A stretch of 64,000 nt of DNA from Actinoplanes utahensis (GTDB lineage: Bacteria > Actinomycetota > Actinomycetes > Mycobacteriales > Micromonosporaceae). The position numbers were made by a program, and so were the translations under genes. Shown one piece after another: positions 24,774 to 32,828 of this stretch. The stretch is from positions 1-64,000 of the forward strand of contig NZ_BOMZ01000047.1 in the NCBI RefSeq assembly GCF_016862455.1. Direction: 5' to 3'. The notes beneath the pieces were generated by a model. That model saw only the letters and a list, made by a program, of their open reading frames with translations, ran no database searches and was not told the DNA's origin. Within the stretch, counting starts at the first letter, position 1; the number at the start of each line of letters is the position of its first letter.

Positions 24774-25580
24774 ATGCAGTGGATCGATGCCGTCCAGATG
24801 ACCGCGGCCGGCGCGGCGGCCGGGGCGATCAACGCCCTGGTCGGTTCCGGAACCCTGGTGACCTTCCCGGTCCTGCTGGCGCTGGGCTATCCACCGGTCG
24901 TCGCCAACGCCTCCAACGCGGTCGGCCTGGTTCCCGGCTCGTTCGCCGCCGCCTACGGGTACCGCGCCGAACTGCGATCGCAGCGCCATCTGCTGCTGCC
25001 CCTGGCCGCCGCGGTCCTGGCCGGCGGCGTCACCGGCGCCCTGCTCCTGCTGATTCTCCCCGCCGAGGCGTTCCGTCTGGCCGTGCCGATCCTGATCGCC
25101 CTCGCCCTCCTGCTGATCGTCTGTCAGCCCTGGCTGGTCCGCGCCCTGAACCGCCGCGCCACCACGGTCACCACCGGTCCGTCCGCCACCGGCGCCCCGG
25201 TCTCCGGGGATGTGCGCGGCAGGGGCGGCAGGCCGGCCGTGGCGCTGATCGCCGGGGTTTTCGCGGCCGGGGTCTACGGGGGTTACTTCGGGGCCGCTCT
25301 GGGCGTACTCCTCCTGGGTCTGCTGGGCACCCTGGTCACCGCGGACCTGCAGCAGGCCAACGGCCTGAAGAACATTCTCGCGGGCGCCGCCAACAGCGTC
25401 GCCGCGCTGGTCTTCGTCGTCGCCGGAGTCGTCGCCTGGCTCCCGGCGCTGCTGATCGGCGTGGGCGCCGTCGTCGGCGGCATGCTCGCCGCCCGATACG
25501 GCAGGCGCCTGCCCGCCGCGGCCCTCCGCGCGGTCATCGTCGTGGTGGGCCTCACCGCGATCGTGCAGATGGTCGTCTGA
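24774..25580 (+). CDS. TSUP family transporter (TauE/SafE, sulfite/organosulfur exporter-like)
   Basis: A 268-residue integral membrane protein with two homologous halves of about four TM helices. The family hallmark GAINALVGSGTLVTFPVLLA-type stretch is at residues about 15-35, with NASNAVGLVPGSFAAAYGY after it; the second half repeats the theme as GVYGGYFGAALGVLLLGLL and NGLKNILAGAANSVAALVF. These proteins export sulfite, sulfoacetate or related anions by proton coupling; substrate cannot be told here. ATG 24774 follows an AGAGGCG site. Stop is two bases from the convergent next gene. Confidence 0.92.
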   Translation: MQWIDAVQMTAAGAAAGAINALVGSGTLVTFPVLLALGYPPVVANASNAVGLVPGSFAAAYGYRAELRSQRHLLLPLAAAVLAGGVTGALLLLILPAEAFRLAVPILIALALLLIVCQPWLVRALNRRATTVTTGPSATGAPVSGDVRGRGGRPAVALIAGVFAAGVYGGYFGAALGVLLLGLLGTLVTADLQQANGLKNILAGAANSVAALVFVVAGVVAWLPALLIGVGAVVGGMLAARYGRRLPAAALRAVIVVVGLTAIVQMVV

Positions 25581-25581
25581 T

Positions 25582-26376
25582 TCAGGCGGGGACGGACCAG
25601 CCCCGGACCCGGTGGATGACGGCGGTCTTCGGGTACGCGGTGGGGGACGGGGACGGTCCGGCGGTCTCGAAGAGGTCGAGCATCAGGATCAGGGGATAGT
25701 CCGGGGCCTGCGCGAAACGGCCGACCTCCGTGCCGGCGCAGCTGATCACCGTGCCGTCCAGGCCCCAGGTGACCGACCAGGTGTGCGGGCGGGCGGCGTC
25801 GACCGGAACCCGGACCTCGGTCATGTCGGTGTGGAGCCGGTCGTCGTGGTGTGCCTTGATGCCGAGGCGGGCGGTGACCGCGTCCTCGCCCACGGCCGCG
25901 GCGTCGATCTCGAAGATGCAGATCTCGCCGCTGTCGCGGCTGTCGAGTTCGGCGCCGACCAGCCAGGCGGCCAGCATGCACCCTTCGTCGCGGCTGGCGC
26001 TGACCGTCACGTCGACACGGCCGGCCGACGGGGTCCACAGCAGGCGGGGGCCGGTCTCGGTGCGGACGGTCAGGGCGTCGGGGCGGTGCCGGTGGGTGCC
26101 GGTGGCGCTGCCGAGGGGACCGGAGAAGGTGCCGGTCTGGATGTTGGAGACGCGCAGCGGCGCGTCCTCGGGCCGCCAGTCGGGCTGGTCCGCGTCGATG
26201 CGCAGCCGCAGGCCGGAACCGGGCCGGCCGCCGAAGTCGTAGCGGGCCCGGGACCGGTCCGGGGTGCTCCAGTGCGGCAGGTAATGGTCGATCCAGAGGT
26301 CCGGCCGCAGGCCCGGACCGGTGAAGTCGTCGGACAGGTCGGGGGCGGCGTCGAAGATCACGCCCCATCTCACCAC
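25582..26376 (-). CDS. GH16/concanavalin-A-like protein, probably not a standard glycosidase
   Basis: A 264-residue beta-sandwich protein. LSDDFTGPGLRPDLWIDHYL at the start and SGRVDVTVSASRDEGCMLA then ICIFEIDAAAVGED in the middle fit glycoside hydrolase family 16. GH16 active sites are E-x-D-x-x-E; here the pattern reads E-I-D-A-A-A, so the acid/base Glu is missing. There is no signal peptide. It is probably a sugar-binding relative or an inactive member. GTG start at 26376 (a second GTG follows directly). Nothing nearby indicates a polysaccharide pathway. Confidence 0.72.
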   Translation of the reverse strand: MVRWGVIFDAAPDLSDDFTGPGLRPDLWIDHYLPHWSTPDRSRARYDFGGRPGSGLRLRIDADQPDWRPEDAPLRVSNIQTGTFSGPLGSATGTHRHRPDALTVRTETGPRLLWTPSAGRVDVTVSASRDEGCMLAAWLVGAELDSRDSGEICIFEIDAAAVGEDAVTARLGIKAHHDDRLHTDMTEVRVPVDAARPHTWSVTWGLDGTVISCAGTEVGRFAQAPDYPLILMLDLFETAGPSPSPTAYPKTAVIHRVRGWSVPA

Positions 26377-26490
26377 ATGTAGTTGCGCTCCGATGAATAT
26401 TTACCCACAGTCACGGAACTGCGCACGATGTGCGTCACATGCGGATGTCCCCGGGTGGGGCGAGGGATCGGTACCGGTAGCCTTCCGCCC

Positions 26491-26952
26491 ATGCGAGGAA
26501 CCACCACCGCAGCCGTCGTCACCGCCACCATCCTGGCGGTTTCCGGCTGCGCCACCCCTGGAGAATCCGCTGCCCCGGTCGCTACCGCGGCCCCGGCGGT
26601 TACCATCAGCGGCCTCGACGAGGCCACCGCGACCACCTGTGGCATCGCCGGCTACGCCACTCACGGTGAAGACGGCTATGACCTCGATGTCGCCACCGGC
26701 AGGAAGATCGTGACGGTCGGTAAGCAGTCGAAGAGCACGCTGATCACCGCGAACGTGAACGTGCTCGAGCTCGCCGTCCGGAACGCGGAGGGTTCGGCCG
26801 GTCAGCCGGCCGAGGCCGCGTACGCCGCCGAGGTCCGCACCGCCATCCTCAAGGTGCAGACCGTGTGCCAGAACGTGGGAGCCCTGACCGCCAGCATCCA
26901 GCAGAGCCCGCACGCTCTCGACAAGGACGCGGACAAGCTCGCCTCCCGCTGA
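26491..26952 (+). CDS. Small lipoprotein of unknown function
   Basis: A 153-residue protein with a lipoprotein signal (hydrophobic MRGTTTAAVVTATILAVSGC, lipobox A-V-S-G-C, Cys at residue 20). The mature part is Ala/Thr-rich, then a helical region (LITANVNVLELAVRNAEGSA, VRTAILKVQTVCQNVGALTA) with two further cysteines. No family recognised. ATG 26491 lies seven bases after TAGCCT (26478-26483), suggesting a leaderless transcript. A strong terminator follows. Confidence 0.75.
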   Translation: MRGTTTAAVVTATILAVSGCATPGESAAPVATAAPAVTISGLDEATATTCGIAGYATHGEDGYDLDVATGRKIVTVGKQSKSTLITANVNVLELAVRNAEGSAGQPAEAAYAAEVRTAILKVQTVCQNVGALTASIQQSPHALDKDADKLASR

Positions 26953-27008
26953 CCTGCCGTGATCCCTCGGCCGGAGCCCCCGGCGCGGGGGAGAGGGCTG
27001 CCGCCGTG

Positions 27009-27040
27009 ATCCCCGGGCCCCCATGGCCCGGGGATTTTTT
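27009..27040 (+). terminator. Rho-independent terminator
   Basis: A perfect 11-base stem (ATCCCCGGGCC at 27009-27019; complement 27025-27035), a 5-base loop and a run of six Ts (27035-27040). It ends the lipoprotein transcript about 55 bases after the stop. Confidence 0.92.
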
Positions 27041-27178
27041 CGTACCATCCAACGGCGGATCGGGCGTCCGCTGGTTGTTCGGCCGAGCGACATCGGCTGT
27101 CCAGCCCATGTGAGTTCATGCTCGTGGCCGGTAGGTTCACCGTCCACACGGCTACCGGCGATGGGGGAGTTCGTCCAC

Positions 27179-27505
27179 GTGAACGAGACCGTTCGGGACG
27201 CTCTGCGCCAGGTGGAGAGCGCGGCCCGGCTCTACGGGGTGCGTGAGGAGGGTGTCACCGGGTTCCGGGAGATGCTGGCCAGTCAGCACCCCGCCGATCG
27301 GGGCACCTACGCGTGCGCCGTCCTGGACCGGGTGGTCACCGAGATCGCGTACAACCACCGCACCGAATGCGACGGGGAGGACTGCCGGACCTGCGAAGGG
27401 CTGGGAGAGGCCCTCACGGTGGCGGTGGCGAGTGTCCGCTCGATGATCGCCGACGAGATGACGTGGCGCCGCCGGCAGAACCGCCGCTGGTTCTGGTCCC
27501 GATAG
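27179..27505 (+). CDS. Conserved-looking helical protein of unknown function
   Basis: A 108-residue soluble protein beginning MNETVRDALRQVESAARLYG. It is mainly helical with a CDGEDCRTCEG cluster of three cysteines near residue 65 (possible metal site or structural feature) and a C-terminal WRRRQNRRWFW tail. The GTG at 27179 has GGGGAG about ten bases upstream; ATG 27161 in the same frame is possible but lacks a ribosome site. Monocistronic. I do not recognise a family. Confidence 0.66.
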   Translation: MNETVRDALRQVESAARLYGVREEGVTGFREMLASQHPADRGTYACAVLDRVVTEIAYNHRTECDGEDCRTCEGLGEALTVAVASVRSMIADEMTWRRRQNRRWFWSR

Positions 27506-27621
27506 GGCGACGGGCGTACCGGCGCCGCAGGCCCTGATCGCGGGCGGGTGACACCTTCCGGGGTATTCCTGGCGCGGGTGGTGGCACGATGCCAGGATGG
27601 GACTCCGGCAAAGGAGGCGCC

Positions 27622-28155
27622 ATGTCCGAAACCCTGACGGCACGGGTCGAAACGCGACCGATCCGGCTGCCCACCGGGCCGCTGGCCTGGCAGCGCACCG
27701 CCGTGACCGGCACCGAGCTGGTCTTCGCCGACACCGGGTCGGCCGAGGGCACCGCCGTGGTCACCGGCAGCCGGCCACACACCGTGCAGTGGCGGGCCGA
27801 GCTGGCCGAGGACGCCACGGTGACCGCGCTCCGGGTGTCCTGCCTGGGTAAGGACCTGCACCTCACCAGGGACGACGGGCTCGGCACGGACGTGATCCCC
27901 CGGCTCGCCGACTCGCCGGTCTTCGTGACCTGGGCGATCAACCGGCTCGGGCTGACCGTCGGGTCCGGGGCGGTCCGGGCGCCGTCGCTGCGGATCCTGA
28001 CACCCTCGCTGGAGACGGTCCCCGGCACGGCGACGTACCACCTGGTCAGCCCGAACCGGCTGCGGATCACCGGCGACGGTCCCGCGGTCACCTACGAGGT
28101 CGACGATGCCGGGCTGGTGACGTACCAGCCCGGCAACCTGCGCCTGGTCCGCTGA
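27622..28155 (+). CDS. Putative glycolipid-binding protein (DUF1089)
   Basis: A 177-residue protein matching the putative glycolipid-binding family: GSRPHTVQWRAELAEDATVT, VSCLGKDLHLTRDDGLGTDV-type middle, DSPVFVTWAINRLGL and then LRILTPSLETVPGTATYHLV. The fold is a beta barrel like LolA/LprG in known relatives; direct ligand data are sparse. The ATG at 27622 has AAAGGAGG seven bases upstream, a near-ideal site. Convergent with the alpha-oxoamine synthase gene, three bases apart. Confidence 0.86.
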   Translation: MSETLTARVETRPIRLPTGPLAWQRTAVTGTELVFADTGSAEGTAVVTGSRPHTVQWRAELAEDATVTALRVSCLGKDLHLTRDDGLGTDVIPRLADSPVFVTWAINRLGLTVGSGAVRAPSLRILTPSLETVPGTATYHLVSPNRLRITGDGPAVTYEVDDAGLVTYQPGNLRLVR

Positions 28156-28158
28156 GAC

Positions 28159-29442
28159 TCAGCCGGCGTTCGCCAGTTCCTCGCTGGCGAGCCGGCCCAG
28201 CGCCGCCGCCAGGCGGTCGAAGTCCTCCGGGCGGTGCGAACCGGTCGCGCACAGCCGCAGCCGCGACTGGCCCTCGGCCACCGCCGGGAACGGCACCGCC
28301 GACGTGTAGATGCCGTGATCCAGCAGGCGGCGCGCCCACGCGTAGGTGCGGACCGTGTCGCCGAGGATCACCGGCACGATGGGTGTCGCGGTGTTCCCGC
28401 TGTCCAGGCCCAGGCCGTCGACCACCGAGCGGAGACGGGCCGCGTTCGCCCACATGGTCGCCAGATGCTGCGGCTCGTCCACGATCACCCGCAGCGTCTC
28501 GCGGATCGCGGCGGCGTTGCCCGGGGTCATCGCCGACGAGAACATGTACGGCGCCGACCCGTGCTGCAGGTACGTGATCAGTCCGCGGGAGCCGGCCACG
28601 AACCCGCCACCGGACGGGAACGCCTTGCCCAGCGACCCGGTCACGACGTCCACATCCCGCGGTTCGACCCCGGCGTGCGCTGCCGTGCCCCGGCCCTCCG
28701 GCCCCAGCACCCCGACCGCGTGCGACTCGTCGACCAGCAGGAACGCCCCGTACCGCTGCTTCAGCGCGACGATCTCGGCCAGCGGCGCGATGTCGCCGTC
28801 CATCGAGTAGACGCCGTCCACGGCGACCATCACCCGCGAGCCCGCATGTGCGGCCAGCAACTCGGCCAGGTGCGCGGTGTCGTTGTGCCGGAACCGGACC
28901 AGCTGCACCCCGGCCAGCCGGCAGCCGTCCAGGATGCTGCGGTGGATCAGCTCGTCGACGATCGCCACGTCCCGCCGGCTGAACAGGGCCGAGATCGCGG
29001 CGAGGTTGGCGTCGTACCCGCTGGAGAACAGCGCGGCGGCCTCCGCGCCGACGTGCGCGGCCAGCGCCCGCTCGGTCTCCAGGTGCAGCTCGATGGTGCC
29101 GGTCAGCAGGCGCGCGCCGCCGGTCGTGGTGCCCCAGCGCTGCGCCGCCTCGGTGGCCGCCGCGACGATCCGCGGGTGCCCGTTCAGGCCCAGGTAGCCG
29201 TAGGTGGAGAAGAGCAGCAGGTCGGCCCCGCCGAAACCGCTCGCCGCGGTGGCGCGGGCGTCCAGCGGCAGGCTGAACGTGTAGAGGTTGGCCGCGCGGG
29301 CGGCGTCGATCCGCTCCAGCCATCCCCGGGCCGGGTCGATGTCGAGGAGGCCGCCGGGCCGGACGTCGTCGGCGTACCGCTGATCGTCCGGGTAGACCAC
29401 GAACGGGTTGTCAGCGAAGGCACGGATGCGGTCATGGTTCAC
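28159..29442 (-). CDS. Alpha-oxoamine synthase family PLP enzyme (BioF/KBL-like)
   Basis: A 427-residue PLP enzyme of the BioF/KBL/SPT/ALAS family. Key segments: FSTYGYLGLNGHPRIVAAA, RLLTGTIELHLETERALAAH, VDESHAVGVLGPEGRGTAAH (cofactor Asp and His) and the PLP lysine in TGSLGKAFPSGGGF. Family members join an amino acid and an acyl-CoA with loss of CO2. It has an extra N-terminal 45 residues compared with BioF. No biotin gene neighbours it, so biotin synthesis is not supported; a lipid-like amino ketone product is one option. GTG start. The FAD oxidase gene lies 45 bases upstream on the same strand. Confidence 0.86.
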   Translation of the reverse strand: MNHDRIRAFADNPFVVYPDDQRYADDVRPGGLLDIDPARGWLERIDAARAANLYTFSLPLDARATAASGFGGADLLLFSTYGYLGLNGHPRIVAAATEAAQRWGTTTGGARLLTGTIELHLETERALAAHVGAEAAALFSSGYDANLAAISALFSRRDVAIVDELIHRSILDGCRLAGVQLVRFRHNDTAHLAELLAAHAGSRVMVAVDGVYSMDGDIAPLAEIVALKQRYGAFLLVDESHAVGVLGPEGRGTAAHAGVEPRDVDVVTGSLGKAFPSGGGFVAGSRGLITYLQHGSAPYMFSSAMTPGNAAAIRETLRVIVDEPQHLATMWANAARLRSVVDGLGLDSGNTATPIVPVILGDTVRTYAWARRLLDHGIYTSAVPFPAVAEGQSRLRLCATGSHRPEDFDRLAAALGRLASEELANAG

Positions 29443-29486
29443 GAGGCGTCATAACGGCGTGGCCCGGGACTTCCTGAGGGTTTGCG

Positions 29487-30905
29487 TCACAGCGGGTACG
29501 CGGTGCGGAAACGGCCGTTCGGGTCGGCGGCGGCCCGGACGCGCCGCAGCCGCGCCAGGTGCCGGCCGTGATAGCGGCCCGGGTCGGTGGGGCCGGGCTC
29601 CAGATAGTTGACGTAGCGGCCGGACGACCACGGTGCGGTGGCACGGTGCGCGGCGTCAATCCAGCCGTATCCGTCGGCGATCGACGCCGGATCCGCCGCC
29701 GGGGGTTCCACCAGCCACTGCACCATCGCGTGCGCGCCGTGCCACGGGAACGCCGTCGCGTCCGCCGCCACCCGGGCCGGCGCACCGGTCATCCGCTTGA
29801 ACTTCGCCAGGCCCGGCCGTCTCATCGCGGCCCGCTGCCGGACCACCGCCAGCACCGCCTCGATCCCCGCCGCCGGCAGCGGCCGGTCGAAGATCTCACT
29901 GCCGATCAGATGGGTGCCGCGTGCGGTGCCGCCGGCGCGGGCCCGGAGGACGTCGGCGTGCGGCTTACGGTCCACGGTGGTCGAGGTGGGCTCGCGCCCG
30001 ATCGCCCGGGCCAGGGCGGTCACCTCACCGTGCGCGTCGGCATCGAGGACACAACCGCTGATCCGTACGGACAGAGTCCCCGTGCGGTCCGACGCGAACT
30101 GGCACGTCGACCAGGCGTTGTCCGGCGCGCCGGCGCCCCACGCCTGCCATCCGGCCGCCACCGCCGCCGCGTCCGCCCACGGGTAGGCCAGCACGAACGT
30201 GCCCGTCGACCCCGCCGGATGGGTGCGCATCCGCCACGAGGTCACCACCGCGAACCGCCCGCCCCCGCCGCCGCGCAACGCCCAGAACAGGTCCGGCTCC
30301 CGGACCGCGTCCACGGTCCGCAGCCGGCCGTCGGCGGTCACCACGTCGGCGGCGACGACCGTGTCACAGGTCAGGCCGTAGGCGGAGGCGGCCGCGCCGA
30401 TCCCGCCGCCGCACGTGATGCCGGTGATGCCGACCGTGCCGCAGGAGCCGGAAGGGATCGACACCCCGTACCCCGCCAGGCCGTTGTAGACGTCGATCAG
30501 CGGCGCGCCGCCGCCGATCGTGACGGTCCTGGTGGCCGGGTCGAAGCCGACGGCCTTCAGCGCGCGCACGTCCAGCACGATCCCGGACGAGGTGGTGGAG
30601 GCGCCGACGTACGAGTGACCGCCGCCCCGCGGCACGATCGGCAACCCCAGCCGGTTCGCGAACGCGATGGTCTCGACGATGTCCGCCGGAGTCGCGCAGC
30701 GCACCACCGCCGGAGGCCGCACCCGGTCGAACCGCGGCGAGAACAGCTGCCGCGCCTGGTCGTACGTCGCGCTCCCGGGTCGTTCCAGGGTGCCCTCCAG
30801 CCCGCCGGCGAGCGAACGCCAGTCCGCCTCGCGGGGCTCCCCGCTCCGGGGCGCCACCACCCCGATCAACCCGGCACCGAGCAGCCCTCGCCGCGACAGA
30901 CCCAT
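29487..30905 (-). CDS. Tat-exported FAD-linked oxidase (berberine bridge enzyme-like)
   Basis: A 472-residue PCMH-type FAD oxidase. A twin-arginine signal (LSRRGLLGAGLIGVVAPRSG) comes first. The FAD domain shows PIVPRGGGHSYVGASTTSSG, where the His in GGHS is the usual 8-alpha-histidyl FAD site, then GVSIPSGSCGTVGITGITCG and the C-terminal BBE motif WSSGRYVNYLEPG. Such enzymes oxidise sugars or alkaloids outside the cytoplasm with O2. Start 30905 (MGLSRRG) is preferred; ATG 30926 is possible. Same strand as the alpha-oxoamine synthase gene, so a two-gene unit is plausible. Confidence 0.9.
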   Translation of the reverse strand: MGLSRRGLLGAGLIGVVAPRSGEPREADWRSLAGGLEGTLERPGSATYDQARQLFSPRFDRVRPPAVVRCATPADIVETIAFANRLGLPIVPRGGGHSYVGASTTSSGIVLDVRALKAVGFDPATRTVTIGGGAPLIDVYNGLAGYGVSIPSGSCGTVGITGITCGGGIGAAASAYGLTCDTVVAADVVTADGRLRTVDAVREPDLFWALRGGGGGRFAVVTSWRMRTHPAGSTGTFVLAYPWADAAAVAAGWQAWGAGAPDNAWSTCQFASDRTGTLSVRISGCVLDADAHGEVTALARAIGREPTSTTVDRKPHADVLRARAGGTARGTHLIGSEIFDRPLPAAGIEAVLAVVRQRAAMRRPGLAKFKRMTGAPARVAADATAFPWHGAHAMVQWLVEPPAADPASIADGYGWIDAAHRATAPWSSGRYVNYLEPGPTDPGRYHGRHLARLRRVRAAADPNGRFRTAYPL

Positions 30906-31017
30906 CCCGAAACCATGACATGACACCCGTGTCGGCCGGCGCGGTCAGGGTGTGCCGTCACCCTCGGCGAGCGCCCGGCACCGTCACCGTGTCCGTCGCG
31001 CCCGGCGGCCGGCGGCT

Positions 31018-31314
31018 TTATCGGCGGTCGGCGGCCGCGTAGGAGACGGCGGCGGTGAGGGCCGAGACCGTCAGGACCGAGGGCCACGGGCCGATCCGCT
31101 TCGCCAGCGGGTGGGACAGGGCGAACGCCCCCAGGTACGTCGCGGCGAGGGCGGCGGTCGTGGCCGGGCCGGTGCGGCGGGCCCACTCGCGGCCGGCCAG
31201 CAGGCCACCGACGGCCAGGACGGCCCCGCCGAGCGGGCGGACGCCGGTGCGGCGGGCGGTCTGCCAACCGCCGATCAGGGACGCTGCGGTGATCGCCGCG
31301 GTCGGTACGCGCAT
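31018..31314 (-). CDS. Small membrane protein
   Basis: A 98-residue protein with about three hydrophobic segments (VPTAAITAASLIGGW, GGAVLAVGGLLAGRE, TAALAATYLGAFALSH) and a basic middle (REWARRTG). No known family is apparent. ATG 31314 is only 18 bases from the start of the divergent membrane gene, so both must use overlapping promoters or leaderless starts. Confidence 0.7.
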   Translation of the reverse strand: MRVPTAAITAASLIGGWQTARRTGVRPLGGAVLAVGGLLAGREWARRTGPATTAALAATYLGAFALSHPLAKRIGPWPSVLTVSALTAAVSYAAADRR

Positions 31315-31332
31315 GCCTGCACAATATCGGAC

Positions 31333-31704
31333 GTGCAACGTCGCAGCCTTCTCGTCTTCGCCGCCGTCACCGTGGTCGCGACCGCCGTCGTCACCTGGTC
31401 GGTGGCCGACATCCGGTACGACATCAGTCTGCCGCGCTGCGTCAGCGGCCGCAGGGTGTCCAGTTGCGGCGGTGACGACGGCTGGCACGGCGTGTCGGCG
31501 CTGGTCAGTGCCCTTTTCATGGTGCCCGCGCTGTTCGCGCCCGCCGCCTCCTATCTCTATCTCAGCTCCCGCCTGGTCCGCGCGGCGAAGGCCCGCCGCC
31601 GCGACGAGTTGCGCGCAGCGTTGCGGCGGCGCTTCGCGATGACGTTCCTCGCGGCCGTCGCCCTCTCCCTGCCGGTGACCCTCCTGGTCCGGGCAGCCCT
31701 CTGA
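31333..31704 (+). CDS. Membrane protein with three TM helices
   Basis: A 123-residue protein: MQRRSLLVFAAVTVVATAVV as a first TM helix, an outer loop with LPRCVSGRRVSSCGG (two Cys, likely disulfide), a second helix (SALFMVPALFAPAASYLYL), a strongly basic inside loop (RAAKARRRDELRAALRRR) and a third helix. No family recognised. GTG start at 31333. Divergent from the 98-residue membrane protein. Confidence 0.7.
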   Translation: MQRRSLLVFAAVTVVATAVVTWSVADIRYDISLPRCVSGRRVSSCGGDDGWHGVSALVSALFMVPALFAPAASYLYLSSRLVRAAKARRRDELRAALRRRFAMTFLAAVALSLPVTLLVRAAL

Positions 31705-31773
31705 CGGGGGTACGGGTGAGCGCACGGTCCCCGCGCCACACGTTCCGATGTGCCGTCTCGGTCAACCAAGAAA

Positions 31774-31822
31774 GTACTTGCCTACTAGGAAAGTACGAGC
31801 TACTTTCCTAGTAGGCAAGTAC
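31774..31822. promoter_or_regulatory. Double dyad operator upstream of membrane protein/winged-helix operon
   Basis: Two copies of an imperfect dyad face each other: GTACTTGCCTA-C-TAGGAAAGTAC at 31774-31796 and TACTTTCCTA-G-TAGGCAAGTAC at 31801-31822, four bases apart. Together they also form one 22-base-armed inverted repeat. The AT content is far above the surroundings. It ends 18 bases before the ATG at 31841, and the ribosome site GGAGGAGGAAG follows it. Best explained as binding sites for the regulator encoded second in this operon. Confidence 0.8.
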
Positions 31823-31840
31823 GTTCCGGAGGAGGAAGCC

Positions 31841-32311
31841 ATGGAGATCCCCCCGATCGACGCCGAGATCGCCCTCGCCGAGATGCGCGCCCGCCGCGAG
31901 CAGGTGGTGGAGACCAGCCTCACCCCAGCGTGGTACTGGCCGGCCATCGGCGTCCTGATGGTGCTGTTCGTCGCCAGCGTGGAGAGCCGGATCGGCTGGG
32001 TGATCGCGATCGGCTCGATCCTCTACGCCCTGGGATTGAGCGCCGTGATCATCGCTGTCGTTCGGAAGGCCCGCGTGCAGGTCCGCCAGGATCTGATGGG
32101 CGTTCGCGGCGCCCTGGCCATCGCGGCCTTCGCCCTGGCCCTGGTCGCTGTCGGGCTCGCCCTCGGCTTCACCCTCGCGGCGCTGTCGGTGCCGTTCCCG
32201 GCGACCCTCGCGTGCTTGCCGGTGGCGGCGGGGCTGGTCATCGGCGGCCGCTACCTGATGTCCTACCTGCGCCGTCTGATGCTCTCCCGCCCGCTGGCGA
32301 GCTCCCGGTGA
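31841..32311 (+). CDS. Membrane protein, first gene of regulator operon
   Basis: A 156-residue protein: a cytoplasmic N-terminal helix (IDAEIALAEMRARREQVVET), then about four TM helices in two pairs (AWYWPAIGVLMVLFVASVES, IGWVIAIGSILYALGLSAVI, ALAIAAFALALVAVGLALGF, FPATLACLPVAAGLVIGGRY). No family with known function recognised. The start has a strong ribosome site (GGAGGAGG). The last four bases overlap the start of the winged-helix regulator, as in many cases where a small membrane pump or sensor is controlled by the co-encoded repressor. Confidence 0.8.
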   Translation: MEIPPIDAEIALAEMRARREQVVETSLTPAWYWPAIGVLMVLFVASVESRIGWVIAIGSILYALGLSAVIIAVVRKARVQVRQDLMGVRGALAIAAFALALVAVGLALGFTLAALSVPFPATLACLPVAAGLVIGGRYLMSYLRRLMLSRPLASSR

Positions 32312-32631
32312 GCGCCGACCCACGCTTCGACGAGCTGATCCACGCCCCGACCCGGCTGTCCCTGGTCAGCCTCCTCGCAGCCACCGAATGGGCCGACTTC
32401 AAGTTCCTCCGCGACAGCCTGGAGATGTCCGACTCGGCCCTGTCCAAGCAGCTCACCACCCTGGAGGAGGCGGGCTACGTGGAGATCCGCAAATCCTTCG
32501 TCGGCAAACGCCCACGCACGTCCGCGAAGCTGAGCCCGCACGGCCACGCCGCTTTCGCCGCTCACGTGGCCGCCCTGCAGGAGATCGTCGCCCGCGCCGG
32601 CCTGGCCGTCCTCCCCGACCAGGTCCACTGA
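32308..32631 (+). CDS. Winged-helix transcriptional regulator (MarR/ArsR-like, HTH_27)
   Basis: A 107-residue protein. FDELIHAPTRLSLVSLLAAT, FKFLRDSLEMSDSALSKQLT (recognition helix region), LEEAGYVEIRKSFVGKRPRT (wing) and LSPHGHAAFAAHVAALQEIV match the short winged-helix DUF/HTH_27 regulators of actinobacteria. GTG start overlaps the membrane gene stop (GTGA). It likely represses its own operon through the double dyad at 31774-31822; this is inference from position. A perfect hairpin terminator follows. Confidence 0.88.
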   Translation: MSADPRFDELIHAPTRLSLVSLLAATEWADFKFLRDSLEMSDSALSKQLTTLEEAGYVEIRKSFVGKRPRTSAKLSPHGHAAFAAHVAALQEIVARAGLAVLPDQVH

Positions 32632-32642
32632 CCCACCCACTC

Positions 32643-32675
32643 GAGACGCCCACCCACTCAGCGGGTGGGCGTCTC
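32643..32675 (+). terminator. Hairpin terminator
   Basis: A perfect 13-base stem (GAGACGCCCACCC at 32643-32655, complement 32663-32675) with a 7-base loop, 11 bases after the regulator stop. No T-run follows. Confidence 0.8.
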
Positions 32676-32828
32676 CGCCGTGCTAGCCACCTGACCCTCG
32701 CCGAGGGCGTCCCTACGTCGAACGGGTCCCGTGAACGGTCCTCACGCCGGCCGGTTCGCTGATCCTGCTGTCGGTCCTCGCGGTGACGGCGTCCGCTCCG
32801 CGCCACCGGAGCCGTTAGGCTGCCTCTC

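Noticed and set aside
28159..30905. Biotin biosynthesis operon
   Set aside because: Only a BioF-like enzyme is present; BioA and BioB are absent, and the BioD-like domain at 57 kb is a membrane fusion with no clear P-loop.
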